This document shows, one piece after another, positions 17,447 through 27,472 of a stretch of DNA of 48,439 bases (position 1 is the first letter of the stretch; each line of letters begins with the position of its first letter). The position numbers and the translations under genes were made by a program. Origin of the DNA: Photobacterium marinum (GTDB lineage Bacteria > Pseudomonadota > Gammaproteobacteria > Enterobacterales > Vibrionaceae); contig NZ_AMZO01000028.1 in the NCBI RefSeq assembly GCF_000331515.1, positions 1-48,439 of the forward strand, written 5' to 3'. Under the pieces are notes generated by a model, which did no database searches, had not been told where the DNA came from, and was given only the letters and a program-made list of their open reading frames with translations.

Positions 17447-20212
17447 TTATTTGGCGTCTTTCTGGAAGTCGACGATGGATTCGATTTCTTCTCCGATATC
17501 AAGAGACTCCAAGTTGCTGTGAGCTTGTCCTTTGCAGTGCATGACCAAGCGGTTTGAGGTTCGTGGTTTGATGACTTCAACCAGAAATCGCACCATATCT
17601 GCACGGCTGAGGTTTCTCAGTTCTTCAACCACTTTCTGACGCTGGTTGAACTCGGTGTCTTTGTTGCCGATGCTGACCCAGAATCGCTGAGCACGGGTGC
17701 GAAGGTTGGTATCCGGCTCGGATATCTGGGCAATTAGCCCTTGTTTGCTGGCTTGCCATTGTGCTTCATTAAGTTCCAGCAGTACCAGCGCAAAAGCATT
17801 GGTGAAATCATCAATGGCTTCGGACAGTTGTGCCGGTGCGGCAACCGGAGACTGAATGTACAGGATCAGGCCCGGGTGACGATTGAGTGGCAGGTTGGCT
17901 GTTCCGACCATATAACCCAGTTGCTGGCGGGTGCGTAGCTCATGGAAAAAGGTGGTTGACATCAGGTGGTTAGCCAGGGTGTAGATCGCAATCTTACGAG
18001 GAGTCGCCTGTCGGGACTGGTAGTACATTAGGATCGCTGAGTCAGCATGGTTACAGTTGACTTCATAGTTGCGGGTTCCGGACTGACCCAGTCGTACTAA
18101 TGGGCGTTGAGATTCACCATATAGTTGATCTGTGACGCGGAAAGCATCTTTTAGGACCTCTGCCAGTTCCAGCGCTTCCTCTTCCAGCCAATTGCCGTAA
18201 ACAAAGGTGTCGATATGAAGCTCGGCAAACATGGCTTCAACAAATGCCGGTAGTTCATCAACTTCAAGTGATTCCAGGGCTTCAATGAGTACTGGATAAG
18301 ACGGATTATTCGGCTGTAACAGGCCGGTCAGGTGGTTAAATAGCTGAGAGATAGGTTTGTCTTCGGCGGCATTTCGCCAGTTTCGCAGCATTTGTGCTTT
18401 GATATTCTGGAATCGCTCCGGACTGAATGTACGGTTAGCGAATCGTTCCAGCAGCATTTTCAGCAACAGTGGTTGTTTTTCACTGAAGCCTGAAAGCTGC
18501 AGAGTAACACCGCCCTGATGTGCATAAAGGTTGTAAGACATACCGGCAATTTCTGCGGGGTAGGCTGACTCATTAATAGCATCCAGCAACATCTCGACAC
18601 ACAGGCGAGTCTTGACGATGTTACGCGGTGTATCAACTGCATGCGGGCTGTCGATAGCAACATAAACCACCCCTTTAGGTACGCGGAACTCATCTTCCTG
18701 TTTGTACCAGAGGCGGAACCCCGGCAGATCCTGGATGAGCTTTGGTGGTTGGTCGGCATCCGGTTTTAGTGGGTGGGGATCCAGTCGCTCACAAATGTAC
18801 GGGTTTTTTTCCGGTAGTTGAAGCTCGGGCTCTTCGCCCGGTTGGTGCCAGCGCTTTAGCTGCTCATCCGATAAAGGAGTGACCGAGTACGGGGTGTGAT
18901 ACCAGTGAGCTGTGCGATCGTATTTCAAACCTTGCGCAACTAGTGTCAATCTCATGTTGTCCGGAGTGAGATAATCAAGTAGTTCTTGGATCAGCGCTTC
19001 ATCATACCCGGCCATCATGTAATCACCGTAGATAATATCTTCCGGTTCATAATGGAATAGGTTCATGACCAAATAGCTGACAGTATCAAGGGGACGGCTC
19101 TTTTCTTGATAGCGGAAGGCCAACTCCAATACGGACTTTTTCTCCTGATAGCGCCATTCATCCAGGCCATGCTTTTTGATCAGCTCAATATACTGGAATA
19201 CCGCGGCTACAATATCATCGATATGCTCTAAGCTTTTCGGTGTCAGGTTCAGGCCTACGGTAAACTCACGGAAGTTGCTGCCGCTGACGCCGCCACCTGC
19301 TGCCAGAGTATTGATCCAACCTTTGCTCTTGAGCATCGACATCAGACTGCCGCTGCCTTCGTTACCCAATAGGTGAGCAATGTAAGAAAGCGGTTTCTGA
19401 CGATAGTATTTTTCAACCGAAGGCAGGGTAAACGAAAGGGTAAGCTTTCGAACTTCTTTAATAGGCTCGATAGTGATGAATTTGGCTTTTTCGTCTTTAG
19501 CCACTAAAGGCACGGGAATGGCCTTTTTAGGGATACCGTGGTTTGGAATATGGTTGAAGTAAGTGCGGGCAAAGGCTTCCAGCTCGTCAAGTGACTGTGG
19601 TCCGAGCAGCACCGTTGCCATCAGGTTGGCTGAATAGTGGGTTTGATAAAATTCAAGCAGTTCTTCGCGTACTGACTTGTCGTCTCGATCATCCAGGGTT
19701 GTTAGATCTCCGACAGAAAACTTAGAAAATGGGTGTGCTTGATTAATCGTTTCTTTATGCACTTGATAAAGACGGCGGACATCGTCTTTCACTTTCAGCT
19801 TGTATTCTGAATCGACTGCCTGGCGCTCTTTGTCAACGGCTTCTTCATTAAACAATGGCGCGGTAAAGAATTGGCCGAACCGGTCAAGCCCTTCATTGAA
19901 AGCATGCGGGCTGACTTCAAAAAAGAAGGTGGTATTTTCGGTGCCGGTCCAGGCATTGTTACTGCCGCCGCTGCGGTTGATAAAAGTCTGAAACTCACCG
20001 ACTTTAGGGTATTTTTCAGTCCCTAGGAAAAGCATGTGCTCAAGAAAGTGGGCCATTCCCTGCCGTTCAATAGGATCATCAAAATGGCCAACGTTTACAG
20101 ATAATGCTGCGGCAGAGCGGGGGGCCTCGGCATCATGTACCAGCAGAACTTTGAGCTCGTTATCCAAAGTCAGGTAGCGGTACTGTTTTGGGTCATTTGG
20201 ACTTTTATGCAC
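17447..20212 (-). CDS. Insulinase-family (M16) zinc metallopeptidase
   Basis: A 921-residue pitrilysin/insulysin-like peptidase with the inverted zinc motif HFLEH at residues 55-59 and the third zinc ligand Glu in ERQAVDSEYKLK some 75 residues on. The full four-domain M16A architecture is present: active N-terminal half (1-230), degenerate domains, and the C-terminal LRTRQQLGYMVGT substrate-clamp motif. Family members degrade oligopeptides within a closed chamber. Unlike E. coli pitrilysin, there is no signal peptide, so it is probably cytoplasmic. It is a single gene, divergent from sixA. Confidence 0.93.
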   Translation of the reverse strand: MHKSPNDPKQYRYLTLDNELKVLLVHDAEAPRSAAALSVNVGHFDDPIERQGMAHFLEHMLFLGTEKYPKVGEFQTFINRSGGSNNAWTGTENTTFFFEVSPHAFNEGLDRFGQFFTAPLFNEEAVDKERQAVDSEYKLKVKDDVRRLYQVHKETINQAHPFSKFSVGDLTTLDDRDDKSVREELLEFYQTHYSANLMATVLLGPQSLDELEAFARTYFNHIPNHGIPKKAIPVPLVAKDEKAKFITIEPIKEVRKLTLSFTLPSVEKYYRQKPLSYIAHLLGNEGSGSLMSMLKSKGWINTLAAGGGVSGSNFREFTVGLNLTPKSLEHIDDIVAAVFQYIELIKKHGLDEWRYQEKKSVLELAFRYQEKSRPLDTVSYLVMNLFHYEPEDIIYGDYMMAGYDEALIQELLDYLTPDNMRLTLVAQGLKYDRTAHWYHTPYSVTPLSDEQLKRWHQPGEEPELQLPEKNPYICERLDPHPLKPDADQPPKLIQDLPGFRLWYKQEDEFRVPKGVVYVAIDSPHAVDTPRNIVKTRLCVEMLLDAINESAYPAEIAGMSYNLYAHQGGVTLQLSGFSEKQPLLLKMLLERFANRTFSPERFQNIKAQMLRNWRNAAEDKPISQLFNHLTGLLQPNNPSYPVLIEALESLEVDELPAFVEAMFAELHIDTFVYGNWLEEEALELAEVLKDAFRVTDQLYGESQRPLVRLGQSGTRNYEVNCNHADSAILMYYQSRQATPRKIAIYTLANHLMSTTFFHELRTRQQLGYMVGTANLPLNRHPGLILYIQSPVAAPAQLSEAIDDFTNAFALVLLELNEAQWQASKQGLIAQISEPDTNLRTRAQRFWVSIGNKDTEFNQRQKVVEELRNLSRADMVRFLVEVIKPRTSNRLVMHCKGQAHSNLESLDIGEEIESIVDFQKDAK

Positions 20213-20569
20213 AGGAAGGGCCTATTTTCTAAGGAAATTATGCTAATTATGACGCTCAATAGTTAGGGTGGCAAATAATATGGTCCACAGTAAATCTTAG
20301 CCGAATGGTTATCAGGTGTAGGTTTTTATGGCGATACTGGTGTCTGGTTTAGACATGTTATAGGTCTCAGCGGTCACGGTTCCGTAATCGAATCGGCAGA
20401 ATTGCTATCTACTGTCGGCAGGACTTGCTAGCATATCTCGAAACCTGATGTTCATTCTGGTCCCTATTCGAATATATATGTGGTGGTGAATGCATACCTT
20501 AAGCAAGATCTTTTGGTGTTCATCGGTCCGTATAAACAACAAGAGGGCCGGTATTATTGGATAGGCAAT
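20213..20569. other. Divergent intergenic region between the M16 peptidase and sixA
   Basis: These 357 bp should hold the two divergent promoters. I see no terminator, repeat or RNA. The sixA frame is open from 20480, but that leader is not conserved with SixA and lacks a better start. Confidence 0.5.
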
Positions 20570-21043
20570 ATGCGAATATATATTATGCGTCACGGTGAGG
20601 CGCAGCATTTCGCTCCTAGTGATGAGGAGCGACCTCTGACAATGAGTGGAGAAGTTCATTCTGAACAAATGGCCTCACAGTTGGCTAGTCAGTTGAGCGA
20701 CGGCATTGATTTGGTGTGGGTTAGTCCTTATTTGCGAGCCCAGCAAACCTGGTCGGCTATGTCCGATAAGCTTCCTCAGCCAAAACGCTTGATGACTGTC
20801 GATGACATTACCCCTTACGGTGATGCTGAAGATGTCGCGGCTTATCTAAAATCGATGATTGCAGTTGAGCGCCCTGACAATGTATTGCTTGTTTCCCACC
20901 TTCCTTTAGTCGGCTACCTGACCGCTGAACTGGTTCCCGGCCTTCAACCACCGATGTTCCGAACTTCTGCGATTGCGGCAATTGATTATTGTCCGGACAG
21001 CGAGCAAGCTGAATTTTTGTGGCAGGCAAACCCGGAAGGATAA
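20570..21043 (+). CDS. sixA: Phosphohistidine phosphatase SixA
   Basis: A 157-residue histidine-phosphatase-superfamily enzyme. The N-terminal RHG motif (MRIYIMRHGEA, catalytic His 8) and the second His in VSHLPLVG define the fold. E. coli SixA dephosphorylates phosphohistidine on ArcB and, by later work, on the nitrogen PTS protein NPr. I chose ATG 20570 (ATAGG five bases upstream; the protein then starts as SixA does) over the upstream in-frame GTG. In E. coli sixA also sits between smrB and fadJ, so its place here is ancestral. Confidence 0.93.
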   Translation: MRIYIMRHGEAQHFAPSDEERPLTMSGEVHSEQMASQLASQLSDGIDLVWVSPYLRAQQTWSAMSDKLPQPKRLMTVDDITPYGDAEDVAAYLKSMIAVERPDNVLLVSHLPLVGYLTAELVPGLQPPMFRTSAIAAIDYCPDSEQAEFLWQANPEG

Positions 21044-21188
21044 TTTTCGATAAGTTGTTAAGGTATTTGCTGAAGCTGCCGATAAAGGTTTTGAGTGCTG
21101 GATAAAGGACTCATTTTTCGCCTTTAGTGGTTTTAGCGACCGCAAGGTTTAGTATCATTCATCCATCAAGAATAAATAAGTTACTGCT

Positions 21189-21551
21189 ATGAAAGGTAAA
21201 TTAATTGCTATCTTCTGTGCTGTTCTACTGACCGGGTGTATTCAGGGACCACGTTCACCAAGTATTAATGCTAATGGTGCGATTAAGTGGGCAAACGGCT
21301 TCAGCGAAGAAATGCATATCTCTGAGTCTGGCGGTACCCTGACCTTTGCCGCTCCGCAAGGGCTGTTTGCATCCGGTGGTGGTATTACTATCTTTTCCCG
21401 TATCGACAGTGCCCGTAACGGAAGCTGTGAGCACTACTATAGTGAAGGTGCTGTTAAAACCCGGATGCAGATCTGTGACGGTGGTGAGGTTAGGCTGATT
21501 ATTGAAGGCCAGGTTGTGAACGTTGGCTCGCTAGCTAAGTACACATACTAA
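21189..21551 (+). CDS. Small predicted lipoprotein of unknown function
   Basis: A 120-residue protein with a lipoprotein signal: positive start MKGK, hydrophobic core, and lipobox LLTGC with Cys 17. The remaining 100 residues are small and polar, with two Cys (in GSCEHYY and MQICDGG) that could form a disulphide in the periplasm. I do not recognise the family. It is 145 bp downstream of sixA, same strand. Confidence 0.72.
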   Translation: MKGKLIAIFCAVLLTGCIQGPRSPSINANGAIKWANGFSEEMHISESGGTLTFAAPQGLFASGGGITIFSRIDSARNGSCEHYYSEGAVKTRMQICDGGEVRLIIEGQVVNVGSLAKYTY

Positions 21552-21575
21552 TACTGTTGAAGGGTGAGAGTCCGC

Positions 21576-21610
21576 AGAGACGAGATTATTCGTTAATATT
21601 TCTCGTCTCT
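21576..21610. repeat. Hairpin between the convergent lipoprotein and smrB genes
   Basis: A 10-bp inverted repeat AGAGACGAGA/TCTCGTCTCT with a 15-nt AT-rich loop. It lacks a T-run on either strand, so it may be a weak bidirectional terminator or an mRNA-end stabiliser. Confidence 0.5.
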
Positions 21611-21643
21611 CGGTGCTGACATTGTCGAAGCCAAGTCGCCCTT

Positions 21644-22177
21644 CTATCTCTCGGGAATCTCGATCAATACCAGCAAAGCACCATCGCCGCCAAACTCCAG
21701 CGGGGCTTGATGAAAAGCCAGTACATCTGGGTGTTGAGCCAGCCAAAGCGGCGCTTTTTGCTTCAGAATGTGTTTGCCGATCCCGTGCATCACACAGGCA
21801 CATGAAACATTTTCTTTGATGCAGGCAGCAATCATGGCTGCCAGTTCGCGCTTTGCTTCCTTTTGCGTCATGCCATGCATGTCCAAGTACATATCCGGTA
21901 CATAAACGCCGCGACGCAGTTTTTTCACTTCGTATTTTGACACTCCCGTCCGAGCATATTGCATCGGTCCCTGCTCATTCAGGTGGGGCTCAAATTCGTC
22001 CGAGAAGTAAAACTCGTGATTTTGTGTTTCTTTTTCCGATACTTTTGGCTTATTCGGCTTTGAGCTCTGTTGACGCGGCGTGATTATGGTATCATGCGAC
22101 AACTTTTTTACGCCCTTAACCGCATCCTGAAAGAGTGCCAGGTCGTCCTCTTCCAGGGAATAATTTTTTTTATTCAT
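21644..22177 (-). CDS. smrB: Ribosome rescue endonuclease SmrB
   Basis: A 177-residue protein with the Smr domain at its C-terminal half: YLDMHGMTQKEAKRELA (the LDxHG-type motif) around residue 97 and VMHGIGKHILKQKAP around 128, then the strand GALLVLIE. In E. coli SmrB cleaves mRNA between collided ribosomes. The N-terminal 90 residues are charged, matching the ribosome-docking segment of E. coli SmrB/YfcN. It is divergent from prmB with 56 bp between start codons, a conserved pairing. Confidence 0.93.
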   Translation of the reverse strand: MNKKNYSLEEDDLALFQDAVKGVKKLSHDTIITPRQQSSKPNKPKVSEKETQNHEFYFSDEFEPHLNEQGPMQYARTGVSKYEVKKLRRGVYVPDMYLDMHGMTQKEAKRELAAMIAACIKENVSCACVMHGIGKHILKQKAPLWLAQHPDVLAFHQAPLEFGGDGALLVLIEIPER

Positions 22178-22233
22178 AACAATGAAATTCCAACAACTCT
22201 ATAGCGGTATTGTAGCGTCATTCGGAGGCTATT

Positions 22234-23166
22234 TTGGATAAGATTTTTGTCGACGAAGCCGTCAACGAACTTCATACATTGCAGGACATGCTACGTTGGA
22301 CGGTAAGCCGTTTCAATGCTGCAGGTCTTTTTTATGGTCACGGTACTGATAATGCGTGGGACGAAGCGGTACAGTTGGTGTTGCCAACGCTTTATCTTCC
22401 TTTGGATATTCCGTCAGAAGTGCGTTTTTCTCGCCTGACAAGCAGCGAGCGCCTGCGTATTGTTGAGCGCGTAATTCGCCGAATCAACGAACGTACGCCA
22501 GTCGCATACCTGACAAACAAGGCCTGGTTCTGTGGAATGGAGTTCTTTGTTGATGAGCGTGTGCTGGTGCCGCGTTCTCCGGTTGGCGAGCTGATCGAAA
22601 ACAACTTTGAACCTTTCCTGAAAGAGCGTCCGACCCGCATTATGGACCTGTGTACAGGTAGTGGTTGTATCGGTATTGCCTGTGCTCATGCTTTCCCAGA
22701 AGCTGAAGTGGATGTTGTTGATATTTCAACAGATGCACTGGAAGTTGCAGAGCAGAATATTCAGGATCACGGTTTGGAACAGCAGGTGATCCCGCTTCGC
22801 TCTGATTTGTTGCGTGATGTACCGAAAGATAAGTACGACCTGATCGTGACAAACCCACCGTATGTTGACCAGGAAGACATGGACAGCCTGCCGGATGAGT
22901 TCCGTCATGAGCCTGAGCTGGGTTTGGCTGCTGGTACTGATGGTCTGAAGCTGGTTCGTCGCATCCTTGCTAATGCACCGGATTATCTGAAAGAAGATGG
23001 TGTGCTTATTTGTGAGGTTGGCAACTCAATGATCCATATGGAAGAGCAGTACCCGCATATTCCGTTTACCTGGATCGAATTTGAAAACGGCGGTCACGGT
23101 GTATTCATGCTGACTCGTGAGCAGCTGCTTGAGTGCGCGGAAGATTTCGCACTGTACCGCGACTAA
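22234..23166 (+). CDS. prmB: Ribosomal protein L3 N5-glutamine methyltransferase PrmB
   Basis: A 310-residue class I SAM methyltransferase that methylates a Gln of ribosomal protein L3. The SAM motif I is [15 protein letters not shown] (about residue 138) and the substrate Gln-binding motif is TNPPYVD, as in PrmA/PrmC-type glutamine methylases. Translation starts at TTG 22234, five bases after a strong GGAGG; the reading [13 protein letters not shown] agrees with relatives. In most relatives aroC follows directly; here a terminator follows and aroC lies 15 kb upstream. Confidence 0.95.
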   Translation: MDKIFVDEAVNELHTLQDMLRWTVSRFNAAGLFYGHGTDNAWDEAVQLVLPTLYLPLDIPSEVRFSRLTSSERLRIVERVIRRINERTPVAYLTNKAWFCGMEFFVDERVLVPRSPVGELIENNFEPFLKERPTRIMDLCTGSGCIGIACAHAFPEAEVDVVDISTDALEVAEQNIQDHGLEQQVIPLRSDLLRDVPKDKYDLIVTNPPYVDQEDMDSLPDEFRHEPELGLAAGTDGLKLVRRILANAPDYLKEDGVLICEVGNSMIHMEEQYPHIPFTWIEFENGGHGVFMLTREQLLECAEDFALYRD

Positions 23167-23190
23167 GTCTTCTACAGACTGAAAGCCATA

Positions 23191-23220
23191 AAAAAACCGG
23201 AGTCTGAACTCCGGTTTTTT
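23191..23220 (+). terminator. Terminator of prmB, probably bidirectional
   Basis: A perfect 13-bp stem (AAAAAACCGGAGT, loop CTGA, ACTCCGGTTTTTT) 25 bp after the prmB stop. It faces the 3' end of the convergent queC and would also work on that strand. Confidence 0.92.
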
Positions 23221-23278
23221 TGTATTCATGCTCTTAACTTCATGACAGCAGTGCTGATATTGCCTTCAATTTGGCGAA

Positions 23279-23977
23279 TCAGGCATTACCTTCAGCTTGC
23301 TTGGCTTTCAGGGCCGCCATTACTGTTTCCTGATGATTCAGATAATCTTCAAGGCCCGCGCGGCGCAGATCGCAAGACGGGCAGTCACCACAGCCGTCAC
23401 CAATTACTCCGTTATAGCAGGTCAGGGTTCTCTCGCGAACAAAATTCAGTTTGCTGTATTGATCTGCCAGAGCCCAGGTTTCTGCTTTGTTCAGCCACAT
23501 CAGTGGCGTTTCAATGTTCAGCGGACGATCCATTCCCAGTACCAGCGACTGGTTGATTGATTTCACGAACTCGTCACGGCAGTCCGGGTAGCCTGAAAAA
23601 TCTGTTTCGCAGACACCGGTGATTACGCTTTCTGCACCGATCTGGTAGGCGTAGATACCGGCCAGAGTCAGGAACAGAATATTACGGCCAGGAACGAAAG
23701 AGTTTGGCAGGCCATTGTCCTGCAACTCGTGGGAAACCGGAATGTTGTCGCGGGTCAGTGAGCTGATAGCCAGTTCGTTAAGTAGGCCGACATCCATCAC
23801 TTTGTGTGCAGCAACGCCCTGCTCTTTGGCGATGGATTCTGCCACTTCGATTTCCAGCTTGTGACGCTGACCATAATCAAAAGTGATGCAGTGCACTTCA
23901 TCATAGTTGGCAATCGCCTGGATCAGGCAGGTAGTGGAGTCTTGGCCGCCACTGAAAACGACTACGGCTTTACGCAT
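23279..23977 (-). CDS. queC: 7-cyano-7-deazaguanine synthase QueC
   Basis: A 232-residue ATP-dependent enzyme converting 7-carboxy-7-deazaguanine to preQ0 in queuosine synthesis. The PP-loop SGGQDSTT is near residue 9, [17 protein letters not shown] and [11 protein letters not shown] are family blocks, and the zinc site is the cluster [17 protein letters not shown] chose ATG 23977 ([11 protein letters not shown]), which matches relatives and has AGGA upstream; the frame extends nine codons to an ATG at 24004, which lacks a Shine-Dalgarno. No preQ1 riboswitch is visible ahead of it. Confidence 0.95.
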   Translation of the reverse strand: MRKAVVVFSGGQDSTTCLIQAIANYDEVHCITFDYGQRHKLEIEVAESIAKEQGVAAHKVMDVGLLNELAISSLTRDNIPVSHELQDNGLPNSFVPGRNILFLTLAGIYAYQIGAESVITGVCETDFSGYPDCRDEFVKSINQSLVLGMDRPLNIETPLMWLNKAETWALADQYSKLNFVRERTLTCYNGVIGDGCGDCPSCDLRRAGLEDYLNHQETVMAALKAKQAEGNA

Positions 23978-24151
23978 ATTTGTGTTGTCCTGTGTTGTGT
24001 TCATACCGAAAAACAGTCGGTAGGGACTATCTGTTCCGCCAGATAAATATTTGGTATGGAATCGAGATAGGCCAATAGCAAGTTCTCTATTGGTAAGGCA
24101 ATGCTACCGCAGAGCTGCGCCGGAGAAAAGTTTCAGAAGGTTAGCCAAATG

Positions 24152-24177
24152 AAAAAAGCCGCAGGCTGGTTGCGGCA
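24152..24177 (-). terminator. Terminator of the cysteine-synthase-like gene
   Basis: On the minus strand GCCGCA, 7-nt loop, TGCGGC is followed by TTTTTTC; it lies 50 bp after the stop at 24230. Confidence 0.82.
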
Positions 24178-24229
24178 AAAGAAGATAACAATATGAGTAG
24201 CAAAATATAGAAGAAGTCAGGAATAGGGT

Positions 24230-25294
24230 TCAGAGTGAGCCTGTATGCTCAAAAGTTGCGAGCTTATCGAGATACCCGGAGATATCACCGATATTGTCGG
24301 CAACCCACAGGGAATCAAAATAAGTATCCAGGTAACGTTCACCGCTGTCGCAGAGCAGGGTGACAATAGAGCCTTTCTCTCCGTGGGCTTTCATTTCGCT
24401 GGCAAGCTGGAGTACACCGAATAGGTTGGTGCCGGTTGACGCGCCGGCTTTACGCCCCAGTAGTTTCTCTAACCAGTGGATGGTTGCAATGCTGGCTGCA
24501 TCCGGAATTGTGCGCATTTCATCAACCACATCCGGGATAAAGCTCGGTTCAACACGTGGGCGACCAATACCTTCGATACGGCTGCTGGTTTGGCTGGTCA
24601 GGCTCGTGTCACGGGTTTTGAAGTAGTCGTGGAAAACAGAGTTTTCCGGGTCGACCACGCACAGCTTGGTGTCGTGCTTTTGATAGCGGATATAACGGCC
24701 GATAGTGGCAGATGTACCACCGGTACCCGGACTCATCACGATCCAGTTCGGGATCGGATGCTCTTCCAGCTGCATTTGTTCAAAAATGCTGTTGGCAATA
24801 TTGTTGTTACCGCGCCAGTCTGTTGCTCTTTCTGCATAAGTGAACTGATCCATGTAATGGCCGTTGAGCTCTTTGGCAAGACGGCGGGATTCGTCATAAA
24901 TTTCAGCCGGATTATCAACGAAGTGGGCTTTACCGCCGTAGAATTCAATCTGTTCGATTTTCTTGCAGGCCGTTTTGCGCGGCACCACAGCAATAAATGG
25001 CAGGCCGAGCAGGCGGGCAAAGTAAGCTTCGGAAACAGCGGTACTGCCAGATGAGGATTCAATGATGGTTGTATTCTTATCAATCCAGCCATTACACAGG
25101 GCATACAGGAATAGGGAACGTGCCAGGCGATGTTTCAGGCTGCCGGTCGGGTGAGTGCTTTCATCTTTAAGGTAGATGTCGATACCGTCAAGGCAAGGAA
25201 GATCCAGTTTGATCAGGTGGGTGTCGGCAGAGCGCTGGTAATCGGCTTCGATCTTTCGGATCGCACTGCTAATCCACTGTGAGTCATGCTTCAT
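24230..25294 (-). CDS. PLP-dependent cysteine synthase/cystathionine beta-synthase family enzyme
   Basis: A 354-residue fold-type II PLP enzyme. The PLP lysine lies in [10 protein letters not shown] (around residue 52), substrate-binding [10 protein letters not shown] follows, and the phosphate loop is [14 protein letters not shown]. It is longer than CysK/CysM and has a distinct C-terminus. ATG 25294 is chosen because GAGAGGAAG precedes it. It is divergent from an Lrp-type regulator almost identical in sequence pattern to E. coli DecR (CyuR), which activates cysteine desulphidase in response to cysteine. I infer a cysteine-consuming (sulphide-releasing or cysteine-exchanging) role; genuine cysteine synthesis is also possible. 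Confidence 0.85.
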   Translation of the reverse strand: MKHDSQWISSAIRKIEADYQRSADTHLIKLDLPCLDGIDIYLKDESTHPTGSLKHRLARSLFLYALCNGWIDKNTTIIESSSGSTAVSEAYFARLLGLPFIAVVPRKTACKKIEQIEFYGGKAHFVDNPAEIYDESRRLAKELNGHYMDQFTYAERATDWRGNNNIANSIFEQMQLEEHPIPNWIVMSPGTGGTSATIGRYIRYQKHDTKLCVVDPENSVFHDYFKTRDTSLTSQTSSRIEGIGRPRVEPSFIPDVVDEMRTIPDAASIATIHWLEKLLGRKAGASTGTNLFGVLQLASEMKAHGEKGSIVTLLCDSGERYLDTYFDSLWVADNIGDISGYLDKLATFEHTGSL

Positions 25295-25464
25295 GGTTCT
25301 TCCTCTCTCATCGTTGTACTGACTGACGGCCACATCATTGGTGACTGCGTTTCATTTATAGTCAGCATGGTACGGCAACCAGAGGAAAAAGCTTTGCTTT
25401 GTTTACTATCGATTCGTTAAAATGGAGAAAATAATTCTACCTATAAATCATAAGGGATAACATC

Positions 25465-25926
25465 ATGGCTGATCTGGATTGCACAGACAGAACATTACTG
25501 CGCATGCTGCAACAAGACGGTACGCTGGCTTTGGCTGAGCTGGCTGAAGCGGTAAACCTGACCACCACTCCTTGCTGGAAGCGACTTAAACGGCTGGAAG
25601 AGAGCGGGATATTGCGCCAGCGGGTCGCACTTTTAGATCCAGTGAAGCTGGGGCTTTCATTTACAGCCTTCGTCCAGATCAAAACCAGTAATCACTCCAA
25701 AGAGTGGTATCACAGCTTTGTTGAAACGGTATCGGATTTTCCTGAAGTGATGGAGTTCTACCGTATGGCCGGTGAGTACGATTACATGATGAAGGTGCAG
25801 GTTGCCGACATGGCTGCGTTTGACCTGTTTTATAAGAAGCTGGTAAACAGCATTGAAGGGCTGACAAATGTCACGTCGACGTTTGCAATGGAGCCACTGA
25901 AATATACGACCGCTCTGCCAGTATAA
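25465..25926 (+). CDS. decR: Lrp/AsnC-family cysteine-responsive regulator DecR (CyuR)
   Basis: A 153-residue Lrp-type regulator. The winged helix-turn-helix is at residues 5-60 ([20 protein letters not shown]) and the RAM ligand-binding domain follows. The stretches [17 protein letters not shown] and [17 protein letters not shown] match E. coli DecR/YbaO closely. In E. coli DecR senses cysteine and activates cysteine detoxification genes. Here the divergent gene (24230-25294) is the likely target, with a 170-bp shared promoter region. It ends in a strong shared terminator. Confidence 0.92.
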   Translation: MADLDCTDRTLLRMLQQDGTLALAELAEAVNLTTTPCWKRLKRLEESGILRQRVALLDPVKLGLSFTAFVQIKTSNHSKEWYHSFVETVSDFPEVMEFYRMAGEYDYMMKVQVADMAAFDLFYKKLVNSIEGLTNVTSTFAMEPLKYTTALPV

Positions 25927-25944
25927 ATGTCGCAATAAATTCCG

Positions 25945-25985
25945 AAAACGAAAACAGAGGAGCCGAGCTCCTCTGTTTTCGTTTT
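25945..25985. terminator. Bidirectional terminator between decR and tesB
   Basis: A perfect stem of about 18-19 bp (AAAACGAAAACAGAGGAG pairing with its complement, 3-5 nt loop) whose outer AAAA/TTTT arms give a T-run on both strands, between convergent genes. Confidence 0.9.
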
Positions 25986-26015
25986 ATTACTCTTTATATC
26001 AGGTAAGTCTTTATA

Positions 26016-26873
26016 TCATGACTGGCGCATCAGGCCTTCCTGGACAGCTGAAGCAACCAGTTCACCTTTCTGATTGTAGATCTCCCCGCGAACCAGTCCT
26101 CGCGCACCGCTGGCTGACGGACTGTCGATGGCATACAGCAGCCATTCATCCATACGGAACGGGCGGTGATACCACATAGAGTGGTCGATCGTTGCCACTT
26201 TCAGTTTCGGCGTCATTAAAGTAACCCCGTGTGGTTGCAGGGCCGTGACCAAAAATCCCCAGTCGGCAGCGTAAGCCAGAACATATTGATGGATTCGCGG
26301 ATCATCCGGCATTTCGCCGTTAGCTTTGATCCACAGGTACTGTTTTGCTTCCGCTGGTTTTGGGTTGAGAGGGTTCACCACTGTAACCGGACGAACCTCG
26401 ATAGGGCGCTCCCGGCCAAACGCAGCAACCACAGGTTTTGGCAGATGCTCAGCAATGGACTCGATCAACGCTTGTTCTGATTTGAGATTTTCCGGTTGTG
26501 GTACGTTCGGCATTGAAGACTGATGACTAAAACCTTCTTCCTCAACCTGATAAGAAGCGGTCAGGTAGAAAATCGGGCGTCCGTTCTGAATCGCTTTAAC
26601 CCGGCGGGTGCTGAAGCTTCGTCCATCGCGCAGGTTTTCGACATCGTAGATAATCGGTTTTTGCGGATCACCGGCGCGGAGGAAATAGCTGTGGAAGGAG
26701 TGAACCTGACGATCTTCCTCAACTGTCTCCTTGGCAGCAGAAAGAGACTGGCCGATCACCTGTCCTCCGTAAACTTGCGGCAGGCCGAGGTGTTCACTTT
26801 GTCCCCGAAATAAACCTTGCTCTAATTGTTCTAATTGTAAAAGAGTGAGAAGTTCATTCAGTTCTTTGCTCAT
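26016..26873 (-). CDS. tesB: Acyl-CoA thioesterase II
   Basis: A 285-residue double-hotdog thioesterase that hydrolyses medium- and long-chain acyl-CoA. The N-terminal hotdog has [14 protein letters not shown] and [13 protein letters not shown]; the C-terminal one has [20 protein letters not shown], and the QEGLMR end holds the Gln of the Asp-Thr/Ser-Gln catalytic set known from E. coli. tesB followed by ybaY and atl is the E. coli order, so this is conserved backbone. Confidence 0.95.
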   Translation of the reverse strand: MSKELNELLTLLQLEQLEQGLFRGQSEHLGLPQVYGGQVIGQSLSAAKETVEEDRQVHSFHSYFLRAGDPQKPIIYDVENLRDGRSFSTRRVKAIQNGRPIFYLTASYQVEEEGFSHQSSMPNVPQPENLKSEQALIESIAEHLPKPVVAAFGRERPIEVRPVTVVNPLNPKPAEAKQYLWIKANGEMPDDPRIHQYVLAYAADWGFLVTALQPHGVTLMTPKLKVATIDHSMWYHRPFRMDEWLLYAIDSPSASGARGLVRGEIYNQKGELVASAVQEGLMRQS

Positions 26874-26994
26874 CGGAGCTCCGTTTTCTGTGTTAATATT
26901 AGGCGATTTTTATGGACCGCTTGCTACAAAGCAAGTGTAGCTCACAGGAAATCAAGGTCTTGTCAGCTTGTGTTCAGGTAGTAAGGGGAGATAG

Positions 26995-27417
26995 ATGAGA
27001 AAGATGTTTGCACTTATCGCAGCTTTGGCTGTGGTACTGGTTGTTTCTGCATGTACAAATTTGATCGACAACCAGGATGCCGATCTGGCACAAGTGGAAG
27101 GATCTTTAACTTATCGAGAGCGTATTGCTTTGCCGCATGATGCTCGCGTTACCGTTACATTATCGGATGTCTCTCTGATGGATGCGCCGGCTGAAGTGAT
27201 TAGCCGTCAATCCTTTATGGCTGATGGCAATCAGGTGCCGTTTGACTACAAACTGAATTTCATTAAAAGTGAAATTAAGCCGGGTCATACCTATGCTGTC
27301 AGTGCCCGTATTGAAGTCAATAATAAGCTGATGTTTATCACAGATACTGTGAATCCGGTGATTACTGACTCTGCGAAAACCACCAAGCTAGATTTGGTGC
27401 TGATAAAAGTGAATTAA
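26995..27417 (+). CDS. ybaY: YbaY-family lipoprotein
   Basis: A 140-residue lipoprotein with signal MRKMFALIAALAVVLVVSAC (lipobox VSAC, Cys 20) and a YbaY-type beta domain: ALPHDARVTVTLSDVSLMDAP, VPFDYKLNF and GHTYAVSARI. The family is found in the outer-membrane periplasmic face; its function is unknown. A strong AAGGGGAG lies just before the ATG. It is divergent from tesB, as in E. coli. Confidence 0.9.
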   Translation: MRKMFALIAALAVVLVVSACTNLIDNQDADLAQVEGSLTYRERIALPHDARVTVTLSDVSLMDAPAEVISRQSFMADGNQVPFDYKLNFIKSEIKPGHTYAVSARIEVNNKLMFITDTVNPVITDSAKTTKLDLVLIKVN

Positions 27418-27472
27418 AAACTTCTTCATAGTCAGGATCCCTGTGCTGAGGATTTAGTCTGCGCAGGGGAGG

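Noticed and set aside
23978..24230. Possible riboswitch upstream of queC
   Set aside because: No preQ1 aptamer pattern (C-rich loop plus A-rich tail pseudoknot) is visible, and the region is short.
24476..25054. Long antisense frame (192 codons) over the cysteine-synthase-like gene
   Set aside because: The opposite strand encodes a full PLP enzyme with all motifs; the antisense frame has none.
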